A DNA stretch of 64,000 nt from Cherax quadricarinatus. Taxonomy: Eukaryota > Arthropoda > Malacostraca > Decapoda > Parastacidae. Positions 10,149 through 19,765 of the stretch are shown piece after piece (within the stretch, counting starts at the first letter, position 1; each line of letters starts with the position of its first letter). Location of the stretch: the NCBI RefSeq assembly GCF_038502225.1, contig NC_091355.1, positions 14,248,541-14,312,540 of the forward strand, in the 5' to 3' direction. Below the pieces are notes generated by a model that did not search any database, was not told where the DNA came from, and worked only from the letters and a program-made list of their open reading frames with translations. The position numbers and the translations under genes were made by a program.

Positions 10149-10152
<4 letters not shown>
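9986..10152 (-). mobile_element. SINE with (AAT)n tail, full copy
   Basis: In its own orientation it starts CACCCCTCAAGGAAGG and runs through GAGGGGCTCTTGATTTAGG. It ends with the hairpin-like GCGCTGTATAATCC ... GGGTTTAGCGC and an (AAT)n tail (here 9986-10001 as ATT). Other copies are at 521, 26586, 27053, 30541, 49172 and 60004. No tRNA A/B boxes are obvious; origin unknown. Confidence 0.8.

Positions 10153-10200
<48 letters not shown>
10153..10200. repeat. GA microsatellite
   Basis: About 24 GA units at the other end of the same SINE. Confidence 0.95.
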
Positions 10201-10203
<3 letters not shown>

Positions 10204-10844
10204 TGCACTCGTGTGCTTGTTAGTACGAGTATATAGGAATACTCTGTAGCACATTGGAAAGGCAGATTGCAGATGGTTTTCCAATCCGAGATGAGACTAT
10301 CTGCATAAATTCGTGTTGAGGGAGACACGTGAAAGGCAGCCTTAATGATCCTCGTTCATTCAATAGGTTTTAAACCTGATATTAGTAATACACGTTTCAT
10401 ATCAGTAATACGTATTTCATAGTACAAAACGTTTCCAAACGAATTCTGAGAATGTGTTTCCCTCTGTCTCAATAAACAGATATTAAAGAGAGTTGCATTG
10501 AAGCTCGCTAAGACTGTTGCAACACTACCATCATAAACATTCAATATAACGAGGCTTGGTAAATGAGACATGCAACATTTGGGTATCTTTGTTACGAGTC
10601 TTGGTGAGTATGAGATCATTGGGTGATGAATGAGTAACCAGCGAGTGTTTTAACTCGCTGGTCACTCATATCAAACCCACTAACTTCCACCCACACATCT
10701 TTTAAACCGTTTCCAGAACTACCCAAGAATTTGCTTCAGTATCTCATTTTACGAGAAGATGGTCCGGTGAGTATAATATTAACTTGTGATAGCTGGGATA
10801 ATCACAGTGTTTAAGGGATAACCACTCTTTAAATTATCGAACGC
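10201..10844. other. Unassigned DNA with one hairpin
   Basis: No gene recognised. 10630-10646 and 10653-10669 form a 17-bp inverted repeat with one mismatch and a 6-nt loop (arm core ACCAGCGAGT). Confidence 0.6.
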
Positions 10845-11036
10845 AGAGCTTGAAGCGTGTACCCTAGAAGAGTGAGGTAATCAGTCCCTGAGGAGCTGCT
10901 TACTTCACACTCCTCATCTTCTATCATTCATCTCTGTACTAAAGAAACGCTTGTCGGCGAATCGCTTCTACAATGAAGATTCCCAAATGTTGAAATGTGT
11001 CTAATTTTTCAACGTGTCGGTTTTCTAAACCACTGA
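10845..11036 (+). mobile_element. Degenerate PLE terminal arm with tail
   Basis: Contains GAGGTAATCAGTCCCTGAGG (as in the 34.9-kb foldback arms), a decayed hammerhead region, GAAGATTCCCAAATGTTG, and a tail CAACGTGTCGGTTTTCTAAA, closely like CAACTTGTCGGTTTTTCAAA at 35100-35119. Confidence 0.65.
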
Positions 11037-11079
11037 CATCACATTAATGTATACTCAAGTATACATTAATGTGATGTCA
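11034..11079. repeat. Perfect 22-bp inverted repeat
   Basis: TGACATCACATTAATG... and its exact complement, separated by 2 nt, placed exactly at the PLE tail end. Confidence 0.9.
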
Positions 11080-11278
11080 AGTTAATATTCTTGATATTAT
11101 CCTTAATGCTCGTCTTGCTGCTTATAACCTTAAACGTAAGGCTAAAGTGATTATGTAAAGCACAAAAGATTTTGTATTAGTGTTTTTGTCGCCTGTTAAT
11201 GTATATATCTAATGGAATAGTAAGAAAAAATGAACCAAGAAATAAAATGACGTAAATATTTAAGAGCGAGAGAGTAAT

Positions 11279-11530
11279 GAATACATAAATAACCCGCACA
11301 TAGGAGAGTGAAGCTTAAGACGACGTTTCGGTCTGACTTGGACCATTAACTAGTCACACAGAAGTGAGAAGGAAAGAGAGCCAGAATATATGCGAGAGGG
11401 GGAGGGGGACGGAAGTGATAGAATTGGAGGGAGTAATAGCGTAGCGGTAGTAAGCCGTGTGGTGGTAGTAGTAATGGTAGTATAGTAATAGCAGCAGTAG
11501 TAGAAGTGCAACAGTGATAGAGGTGGCAAT
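11279..11530 (-). mobile_element. Terminal repeat of a second hammerhead-like family, copy 1
   Basis: Minus strand: AATGGTCCAAGTCAGACC hairpin, GAAACGTCGTC (GAAACGTC at 11322-11329), then TATGTGCGGGTTATTTATG. The upstream flank is rich in TAC/TAG trinucleotides, as in the big PLE ends. Its partner at 11868 lies in the same orientation. Confidence 0.55.
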
Positions 11531-11867
11531 AAGATGGCAGTAGGGGGCACAAAGTAGGGTGCAAGCGAAGAAATAGTATTAGTAGTAGTAATAGTGGAGG
11601 TAGTCTAAGTAACAAGAGAAGCACTGAAGGAGACCTAATGTCACACGGGAGAAGGACAAAATCCCTGCTAGACGAAACCCCACAGGACAGAACTCACTTA
11701 GAAGACGGGAGAGACAAAGAACATATAGGAAAGAAGAGGTAGGAAGAAGAGTAGATATCTATCATGGCAAGTCTCTAGTGTTCTGAAGTTTGGAGTATTT
11801 GACAACGCAATGAGCAACAAAATTTTTAGGATATGTGAACCTCGTCCTGAACAGTGGTTTAGAACGA

Positions 11868-12065
11868 TATACAAATAATCTGCACTTAGGAGAGAGAAGC
11901 TAATGACTAAATTCGAGTCCAACTTCGACCAAAAAAAGTCACACTAACACACGAAGGTGAGGGGGGAGGGACAGGGACGGGACAAAGAGAGAAAGAAAGA
12001 AGGAAGTGCAGAAGTAGTGGTAGAGGTAATGGTGGTAATAGTAGTAGTAGCAGTAGTACTGGTAT
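11868..12065 (-). mobile_element. Terminal repeat of the same family, copy 2 (degenerate)
   Basis: Collinear with 11279-11530 but diverged (AAATTCGAGTCC in place of the GAAAC box). The direct-repeat arrangement resembles paired terminal repeats about 590 bp apart. Confidence 0.5.
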
Positions 12066-14105
12066 GGGGAGTAGTAGAAAAATGATGTTCAAATATTTTA
12101 TCACGAAAGTTATCGAAGTGAGGAGGAACAGCAGTCGCAGAGGCTGTCAAATTGAACGCCAGAAACCGTAACCCAAGTCCTTCCGGCAGAGAAGCACGGA
12201 AGAGGCCACGGCGCCGTCTGCATCAGCCTCACCATTGGCTACTGAATCAGGACGGTTATGTTCCGTCACGAAGCTCTTCTCTTATGTAAACAAGCTATGT
12301 TGATTCACACCAATATGGCGCCACCCATCAGCTGACACAGATACTGCTGAATTATTGATACTCTCAAGCTAGGGCTGCAAGGGAAGAAAATCAACTTACG
12401 TTGTGTGGGCATAAAAGAGACAAATGAAGGAACATTTTGATGCGCCAACGTGATAACTTGCAATATGTTTTTACGAGAACACATTTTACTTACGATCGCT
12501 CCAATATTAATTTTGCTTTGCGCATACATGTGCATGTATGCGAATAAAAACATCTTTGTACAGGTCAGGATATTTAATGTCCTTACGTGACTTTTTCCAC
12601 ATCTTATCAGTACGACCATATTCACTTCCAGATGCGCATGTATATACATTTAGGTGTGTATATTTCATCAACATCATTTTAATTATAATAATAACGAATG
12701 TTTAAGGGGGACACCCAGAGATAATTAACAACGAAGTTTACTTTTAATAATCTCATTATTATTAGCAATATTATAATAGAAATGAACATTATCAAGTTAC
12801 TGTATATATTATTTTACATAAAGTATAACTGCCTGCATTATGGGAGTTTCTCCCACTGTCATTGCAACATTTTCCCAGACTGTGTGCCATGACAGTTGAG
12901 CAACACCCAGTCACATCTGGGAAAGCAGATATGTTAGACAACTTATTCGGGAGTTTCATTTAACCCGCATATCTACCCAGAACCCTTAGGATGCGACACT
13001 GGCTAGCGACACTAGCCACTATGAGGTGGGAGAAGGAAATAGATTTTAAGGGTGGGAGGCGCTCCTCTGATAAGATCATCTGATTGCGGTTGTACCTTCA
13101 TCACCTCATTCATTATTCATGTCCCTATCCACGCCGTCAGTCAGATGATCAGCATCCAGTATGTTAGGCATCCAACCACCCAGTGATCGTATAGGTCAGA
13201 GAGTCAGCCAACAGATTATCCAGCCTTTTAGACGGCTAACCCTCTAGTTAGACTACAAATCGGGGAATTTTCCAGCCAACCAGCTAGTCGACCAGCAGCT
13301 AAAATATATACAGTCTACTAGTCAGGTCACCAGCCAGCCATACAATAAGGGACCCAAACGCTAAGTTTGTCAATGAGGCAAAGAGTCAACAAGGCAACTG
13401 ATGCTGGCAGCAAAAGTAACAAAATGAGAGAGAGAGAGAGAGACGCAGGTGTAGGAAAAGAGGCTTAAACAAGCAGATACAATAAAGAAGATTTTTGCTA
13501 CACGGGCCCAGAAGATTTACAAGTACCCACACTAAGGTATAAGCGGCCCGGCCCACATTTTAAGAGATAAGCCGCAGCTCGATATAACCCTCTCACGCTC
13601 GCATATCTTTGCATCACATTAAGTGGTTTCCGATACAGGTCGCAACACTGTGACCTAACCTGACCTAACCTTTTGTTGGCAGCCCCGTACGAAAATCTTG
13701 TTGAAACCCCCATGAGAGGGTATGAAAGACAAACGCCCCAAAGGAAACAGGGTGAAAGAGAGGGCTAGGATTTGGATGAAGAGTGTGGAGAATATTTGGA
13801 GTCTTGGATTAACAGGAGAATTATAGCTGTACTGATAATATTGATTATATTGGCTCTTGGTATAAGGAAACTAGTAATAAAGACAATAGGAACAGTAAGA
13901 AAGTATATTTTACATGTGATTGGAGAAATGTTAACTAACATTTAGAGACAAGGTGTTTACTATAGTAGTATGAACAAGGTCACGTCAGAGGGGGTCCTGA
14001 AGTTATAATGAAAACATAGGAAGGTAATTACAATAATACCTTATTTATGATTCTAACTGTAAGTTTGTCCCCAGTAATGTGATTTCATACTTATTGAAAA
14101 TAATC

Positions 14106-14107
<2 letters not shown>
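12066..14107. other. Unassigned DNA, about 2 kb
   Basis: No domain or repeat family recognised. 13140-13350 is rich in degenerate CAGCCA/CCAGT motifs. A short GA run lies at 13423-13442. Confidence 0.5.

Positions 14108-14181
<74 letters not shown>
14108..14181. repeat. TA microsatellite
   Basis: About 37 TA units; the MITE starts at its last base. Confidence 0.95.
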
Positions 14182-14187
<6 letters not shown>

Positions 14188-14567
14188 GCCGAATAGGTAA
14201 AACTTGCGATTTTGGTTAAATAGCAACGCTCTTCTTGCCGAATAAGGCAAGCGAAAATTTGTGTTTGCAATAATTTCGCAAAAATCATTCTGAACCTAAC
14301 GACAAACTATATTTCATTGTGTTTGTTTATTAAATTATTGCAAACTTTTCTACAATATATTTAGTTGTATTAGGCTAAATTAAATTGCGCTTGTTATAAT
14401 AAGGTTAGGTAAGTTTTCTAAGGTTCTTTTGATACAAAATTATTAATTTTTACATTAACATAAATGAAAAAAAATATATCTTTAAACGTATACGACAAAT
14501 TTTTAGAAAGGACTTAATTTGAAATGAGTTCTTGCTAATTGACCAGTTTTGCCTATTCGACACGTCA
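14182..14567 (+). mobile_element. 386-bp MITE with about 22-bp terminal inverted repeats
   Basis: Left end TGTCCTGCCGAATAGGTAAA and right end TTTGCCTATTCGACACGTCA are imperfect inverted repeats. The interior is AT-rich and non-coding, with an inner palindrome CTTGCCGAATAAGGCAAG. Full copies lie at 27795-28178 and 38782-39171, with fragments at 39314 and 41206. It lies inside TA repeat, suggesting a TA target. Confidence 0.9.
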
Positions 14568-15160
14568 TATATATATTACAAACCAATCGCAGACAGGCAA
14601 AACAAGTCACTAGGGGATAGGAAACTAGCTCTATAACGTTCGCGCTTCCATGCATCGTCAGGAGCTGCGAAATGTTGCAATAGTTACAGCGGGTAGATTG
14701 AGGGGAAACGATTCTCTTAGAGTCAGGGATCCATGTCCTTCACACAATGTTTGTAACCTCACACCTAATTTCCACGTTCCTAATTCACACCACACACAGT
14801 ACTCAAACACGACATCTCTACTTTCTCCAGCTCCCTCCCATGCTTCACACTCGTCTTAAACCTTACCGAAATGGCTGATTAATACAAAAAACTCTCTAAC
14901 TATTTTGTGACCACAACTGATGATGTAAGAAACCATAAATGGAAAGAAGAATTTTTTTAAGGTTAGCCAAAATGAATATCTTTATAAATTTTCACTTTCT
15001 CGTAAATTCCTGAAGGTAATCACTTCCGATAATGCAAGTTTTCGCTTCTGCATAAAATTTAAATAACATTTTGAGTATATTTTTATTTACATCTTCATAC
15101 TTCCTTATTTGGGTGTTACTGCATTCTTGATTTCTGAACTCCAGACAGAGATAAGATTTT
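14568..15160. other. Unassigned DNA
   Basis: No gene or named repeat recognised. Confidence 0.5.
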
Positions 15161-15437
15161 CATCGGATTTTTAACCCCGGAGGGTTAGCCACCCAAGATA
15201 ACCCAAGAAAGTCAGTGCGTCATCGAGGACTGTCTGTCTTATTTCCATTGGCGTCCTTAATCTTGTCACCCAGGATGCGACCCGCACCAGTCAACTAACA
15301 CCCAGGTACCTATTTGCTGCTAGGTGAACATGACAACAGATGTAAGGAAACCCGTCGAAATGTTTCCACCCCACCGGGAATCGAACCTGGGCCCTCCGTG
15401 TGTGAAGCAGGGGCTTTAGCCACCAGGCCACCGGGTC
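15161..15437 (-). mobile_element. tRNA-derived SINE (second family)
   Basis: On the minus strand the head reads GACCCGGTGGCCTGGTGGCT, with A box TGGCCTGGTGGCTAAAGC (15413-15430) and B box GGTTCGATTCC (15377-15387), about 25 bp apart. The body follows (AGGTACCTATTTGCTGC complement at 15304-15320) and ends near CTAACCCTCCGGGG. Boxes fit the pol III consensus closely. It is not a functional tRNA: no acceptor pairing or clear anticodon arm. Confidence 0.88.
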
Positions 15438-15479
15438 ATATACAATTCCTCCTTAAAAAATTACCTGTAGTTTGTATAG

Positions 15480-15483
<4 letters not shown>

Positions 15484-15554
<71 letters not shown>
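15484..15554. repeat. TA microsatellite
   Basis: About 35 TA units. Confidence 0.95.
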
Positions 15555-15557
<3 letters not shown>

Positions 15558-15792
15558 TAATCTGTGAATGTTAATCTCCGGCTCATAGATTCCATGTAAA
15601 GGTTGGATTATAGCTCTTAGTCCTGTTGCGGGGGTTGAGCTACATTTATGCTGGCTCTTCTGGGTTTTGAGATAGAACGCTTTTTAATCTGTGAAAGCCA
15701 AGACAAACTGTGTGTGTCTCGTTTGTTACGTGATCACACTGGAGTAAAAAAAATGATAGAACACAAAAACTCACCAATGGTCCTGGTTAACG

Positions 15793-15883
15793 TTAGTAGC
15801 GTTCAGTGAAGAGGTGGGGCCAGGAGCTGAGTCTCGACTCCTGCAACCACAATTAGGCTAGTACACACACACACACACACACA
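15793..15883 (+). mobile_element. AC-tailed LINE 3' UTR fragment
   Basis: AGTGAAGAGGTGGGGCCAGG through CTCGACTCCTGCAACC to (AC)n matches the UTR at 26287-26444. Only the tail end is present. Confidence 0.75.
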
Positions 15884-16214
15884 CTGCTACATCCACCACA
15901 ACTGTAACCTGGTGCCAACACCACCAAGGTACCACTGTACAATTGACAACTTTCACACTAGTACAGAATCACCAAAGCTTAGTACTACACCAGTCCATCT
16001 CACGAAGGGAAAGTGTGAAGGAATGGTAGAGAATTAAAATAATTGTTAAGATAAGTACGAGTCACAAGCGTGTTTGAGGCAAATGAAGAAAATATTATAT
16101 TGAAATATGTAGACTGAATTGGTTAACAAAAGTATGAATGATTGGTTGATGAGAGATTGAAAATGGACCAGAAGATAGTGAGGAGGGATTCAGAGAAGAA
16201 CAGCAAAAGATAAT
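15884..16214. other. Unassigned DNA
   Basis: No coding or repeat signal recognised. Confidence 0.5.
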
Positions 16215-16439
16215 TTAAATGAAAAATATGGAGAAAAAGGTGAGGAAACGAGAACTGAAAGCACTGAACAGCTTACAGTAGATTATTTTTATAATATTTA
16301 GGTGAATTGTTAAACCCGTGTGGGTCATGCAGCTCAAGGAGTGCTGAAGGCTCGGTACATCGTTCGTTAAGCCTGCATAAAGCGAAACTAGAATGTATAA
16401 AAGAGAATAATCCAAGCTGTACTGTAAAATAAAATAACA

Positions 16440-16709
16440 GACTGATTGGATAAAGAAAAAACAAGAGTAGCAGCAGGTCCAACATTGCGAGATGTGGGCG
16501 AAACGTTCTGGTTCTATGTGACTTGGATGGATTTGATAGTAGGAGACAGCTTGGCCGTCAGACAGTGCTCTAGTAGCCATCTCGATGTTGGAGAAGGTTA
16601 GCTTGATCATTGTAGAGACGTTGGGGATTTTGGTGATATGTTCAATCGACGCCCAGGTATTTTGTTCCTCGATACCAACGAACGAACGAAAGTTCAGGTA
16701 AGATCCCAA
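16440..16709 (-). pseudogene. Jockey-type LINE ORF1 (Gag-like) remnant
   Basis: The minus frame reads VSTMIKLTFSNIEMATRALS, then PERFAHISQCWTCCYSC. The latter aligns with the start of a zinc-knuckle region (compare FHPITQCLKCYKFGH in the ORF1 at 19755-21362). The preceding block resembles the RRM-like part of Jockey-group ORF1 proteins. Only about 85 codons are convincing; the knuckles are cut off after the first two cysteines and the remaining frame to 16215 is hydrophobic noise. It differs in sequence from the nearby ORF1, so it is a different element. Assignment rests on one motif and is moderate. Confidence 0.45.
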
Positions 16710-17011
16710 ATGGGATGAGCGGGGAAGACGGGACAGACGAAGAATAGTGCTGGAGAGGAGTGTTCTTAGTCGTAGAAATAGAGCCAGGGCTTAACCCAGC
16801 AGCAAAGGCGATCGTGGGACAGATATTGAAAAGAGAAATTCCGGTTCTTCTGTTGGGACTCCGGTGGGGTGAGCTGGGAGTAAGGGACTTGCGACCTTTA
16901 GAGCTAGAGAGGAGTGCAGAACTGAGTCATGTCTTAACCCAAAAAAGCTAAGGCGAACGTGGGTCAGAGAATGGTACCTGTCTTAGAAGGTACCTGTCAG
17001 CGGATCCAAGG

Positions 17012-19765
17012 TTATTTGTAAGTAGGGTTAGGAGCAGGATCATGCAAGGAGTAGAAAAGGTTGTGTTGGTTTGTGGGTCTGCGAATGTCTTCGTCAAGGA
17101 GAGAGGTCCAGTAGTCATGTCGTGTCTCAAGTTTGTCTATCTGTCTGTCACTGAGCCTCTTCCAGTACAGATTCAGCGCAGGGACGTCTAACTGGGCATG
17201 GAGAGACTCGCTTGTGGCGAAGTCCTCCCATCTGACATCAAGCACCCAGCGCAGCGCCTTGTTCTGGACACGCTGCAGTTTAAGTAAGTTTGTTTTTGCT
17301 GCAAGAGAGAGGGCTAGAGGAGAGTAAGTTATCAGAGGACGTATTAGGGATTTGTAGAGGTGTAGTTTGGTGCGTTGAGAGGCATGTTTCAGCTTGTAGA
17401 GGCCCGCAAGGGCCTTACTAGCTATTGCATGCCTTGAGTGAATGTGTCCGTGTAAACGAAGAAGGTAGTCAAGATTAACGCCAAGGACAGTGACAGATTG
17501 TGTGATAGGGAAGTAAGTGCGGGTGTCAGCTGTTCTGAGTTCGACAGGTAATGGAGGATCACGTTTCCTGTAGTTAAAATACGTAATGCTGGATTTTGCT
17601 GCATTGGTTTTGATCCTCCATTTTTGTTCCCAGATGGCTATCCTGTCAACCTCATTTTGTGTTTTGTGTGTGAGTGTATCTATATTGGCATGAGTGATAA
17701 GTTGTGTAATGTCGTCTGCATAGGCTAGTGTGATGGAGTTGTGGTATATAGGTGTTGGAATGTCGTTAGTGTATAAAATGTAGAGGGTAGGGGAAAGGAC
17801 AGATCCCTGGGGTACTCCAGCATTTAGTGTGAAGTAGTCAGAGTAACAGCCTTGGAATTTGATTCTCATGGTACGGCCGTCTAGGAAGTTGCAGAGGAGT
17901 TTACGAGTATTGAGAGGCAGGTTGAAGTTAGTGCAGAGTTTGTACTTGAGCCCCTCGTGCCACACAGTGTCAAAAGCTTTTTCAACGTCTTTTGCAACCA
18001 GGGCTGTCCTGTTTCTTTGTTTTGTGTTTATGTGGATGTAGTTGAGAATGATGTTAATGGCATCCTGTGTGGATCTGTGTGTTCTGAAGCCAAACTGGCC
18101 ATCTGAAAGTAGAGAATTATGTTCCAGGTATCTGCGAAGGCGATGATTAATGAGTTTTTCAAAGAGTTTTCCTAAAGTTTCGAGGAGGCTGATAGGGCGA
18201 TAGTTTCTAGGGTCAGAGTGGTCTTTATTGGGTTTAGGAAGGAGGATAGCAGTAGCAGCTTTGAAGAGGGAAGGGAAGTATCCAGAGGCAAGGGAGGCAT
18301 TGAGGAGGTTTGTGTAGGCAGTAATGATAGAGTCAGGAAGGTGTTTCAGGATAATATGGTTTAGGCCAGAGGCACCAGGAGCCTTTGGAGGAAGGTGTCT
18401 GAGGAGAGTTTTAATGTCTGTGTTGGTGAAAGGAGTGTCGAGTTCTTGGGAGGAGGTAAGAGTGTCTAGATGTATGTGGCTGTCTGGTGTTGTTTCTTGT
18501 GTGTGTGCAGTGTTCCAGTGTTCTATGTTCTGAATGTGTTGAATAACGTTAGGGTGAGGTGGGTGAGCGTGGAAGATGTTCTCCCAGATGTGTTTGAAGA
18601 TGTTGGTAGCAGCCTGTGGGTCTGAGATGTGTGTGTTGTTGTGGGTGATGTGTTTGAATTTGTTGGTGGGAGTAGTGCCTCTGATTTTTTTGATAAAGTT
18701 CCAGAAGGCTTTAGTGTTTTTAACACGCTGCCTGTCCGCTTGTTGTATTAGTCGTGACCAGTGATTGTTGTGGTCTTGGTCTAGGCTGTGTAAAATGTTG
18801 TTTCTAAGGTAAGTGAGATCTAATCGGACTTGATTAAATCTATGTGTGTTGTAGAGGAAGCGGTTGTGGTAGCAGATAATTAGTCTTCTTGTTCTGAGTG
18901 ACGGTTTGAAGGAATAACGAGTGGTGTGAGTTTTCTTTGGTATTGCGATGTTGGCTGCTTGTGTAATGGTGTCCTGGATGAGATCAAGTTGAGTATCGAT
19001 GTCAGAGATAGGTTTGTTGTTGTAGTCATAGGTGAGGTTAATATTGTCTATGTGTTGTTTGAAAGCATCCCAGTCAGCGTTCTTGTAGGAGAATGAAGGT
19101 GTGGTTGGAATGAGGATAGGGTTGGAGGAGATGTGTAAGATGACTGGGATGTGATCAGAGCCTGTAATAGGGCCAGGTGAGATGTAATGTTGAAATAGAG
19201 AGCTGGCTCGGTTTGCCAGAATGATGTCTGGTTTGCCTTGGCCCGTGTGGTTGAAGAAGGTATTGAAGTCTGGGCCAAGATGAATTAGGTGTTTATGGTT
19301 TGTGAAGTTGAGTAATTGGTGACCAAGTTGGTTGTTACTGGTGTGATGAAAGGCAGTGTGTTTGGCATTCATGTCAGCTAGTAGGTAAGTTGGTGTGTTG
19401 GTGTAGTTGAAGACTAAGGAGAGGTCGTGTATGTTGAGAGTAGTGTTTGGGCGAGCATAGGTGGTGAAAAAGATAAAGGGGCCAAGGTGGGTGTGTATTC
19501 TGACCGCAAGACAGTGTTGGTGAATAAAAGGGATTGGGAGAAATTCATGTTTTATGTTGGAATTGACAAGGATGGCAACCCCATCGTGGGGATCATAGGG
19601 GGACTGTAGTGCAGTATAACCATAATGGCGGATACATTGAGGGGCTTTGAGGCAGGTACTGTTTAGCAAAACAATATCTGGCCTCTCTGCTTCAAGGAGC
19701 TCGGCCAGTAGGTGTCTAATTGTAAAGTAAGAACGTACGTTGAACTGAATCGCCTTAAACGTGAT
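17012..19765 (-). CDS. LINE ORF2: APE endonuclease and reverse transcriptase
   Basis: Nicks target DNA and copies the element RNA by target-primed reverse transcription. Numbering is from the TTG codon at 19669. The endonuclease shows LLADMNAKH (about 96-104) and the C-terminal SDH box GSDHIPVI (170-177). RT follows: motif A KDVEKAFDTVWH (560-571), motif B AGVPQGSVLSP (617-627), motif C YADD (650-653). The frame is open upstream to 19765 and adds QFNVRS and RPDIVLLNST; no ATG occurs there, and the frame overlaps the ORF1 stop (19755-19757) by 11 nt. This suggests stop-coupled reinitiation or a non-AUG start. The position where APE enzymes carry the metal-binding Glu (usual LLQET or LLNET) reads LLNST, so nicking activity is doubtful. 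No RNase H domain. About 917 codons in total; uninterrupted. Confidence 0.88.
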   Translation of the reverse strand: MTFKAIQFNVRSYFTIRHLLAELLEAERPDIVLLNSTCLKAPQCIRHYGYTALQSPYDPHDGVAILVNSNIKHEFLPIPFIHQHCLAVRIHTHLGPFIFFTTYARPNTTLNIHDLSLVFNYTNTPTYLLADMNAKHTAFHHTSNNQLGHQLLNFTNHKHLIHLGPDFNTFFNHTGQGKPDIILANRASSLFQHYISPGPITGSDHIPVILHISSNPILIPTTPSFSYKNADWDAFKQHIDNINLTYDYNNKPISDIDTQLDLIQDTITQAANIAIPKKTHTTRYSFKPSLRTRRLIICYHNRFLYNTHRFNQVRLDLTYLRNNILHSLDQDHNNHWSRLIQQADRQRVKNTKAFWNFIKKIRGTTPTNKFKHITHNNTHISDPQAATNIFKHIWENIFHAHPPHPNVIQHIQNIEHWNTAHTQETTPDSHIHLDTLTSSQELDTPFTNTDIKTLLRHLPPKAPGASGLNHIILKHLPDSIITAYTNLLNASLASGYFPSLFKAATAILLPKPNKDHSDPRNYRPISLLETLGKLFEKLINHRLRRYLEHNSLLSDGQFGFRTHRSTQDAINIILNYIHINTKQRNRTALVAKDVEKAFDTVWHEGLKYKLCTNFNLPLNTRKLLCNFLDGRTMRIKFQGCYSDYFTLNAGVPQGSVLSPTLYILYTNDIPTPIYHNSITLAYADDITQLITHANIDTLTHKTQNEVDRIAIWEQKWRIKTNAAKSSITYFNYRKRDPPLPVELRTADTRTYFPITQSVTVLGVNLDYLLRLHGHIHSRHAIASKALAGLYKLKHASQRTKLHLYKSLIRPLITYSPLALSLAAKTNLLKLQRVQNKALRWVLDVRWEDFATSESLHAQLDVPALNLYWKRLSDRQIDKLETRHDYWTSLLDEDIRRPTNQHNLFYSLHDPAPNPTYK
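17354..17484 (-). repeat. 131-bp segment of ORF2 duplicated at 21757-21887
   Basis: Identical base for base, and in the same orientation, to 21757-21887. Confidence 0.95.

Noticed and set aside
12305..12649. 114-codon minus-strand frame
   Set aside because: No motif recognised and Lys/Phe/Ile-rich composition as in random AT-rich DNA.
13651..13672. Arthropod telomeric (CCTAA)n
   Set aside because: Only two interrupted CCTAACC units; too few to call.
15377..15430. A real tRNA gene
   Set aside because: A and B boxes are good, but there is no acceptor stem pairing or credible anticodon loop and a SINE body follows.
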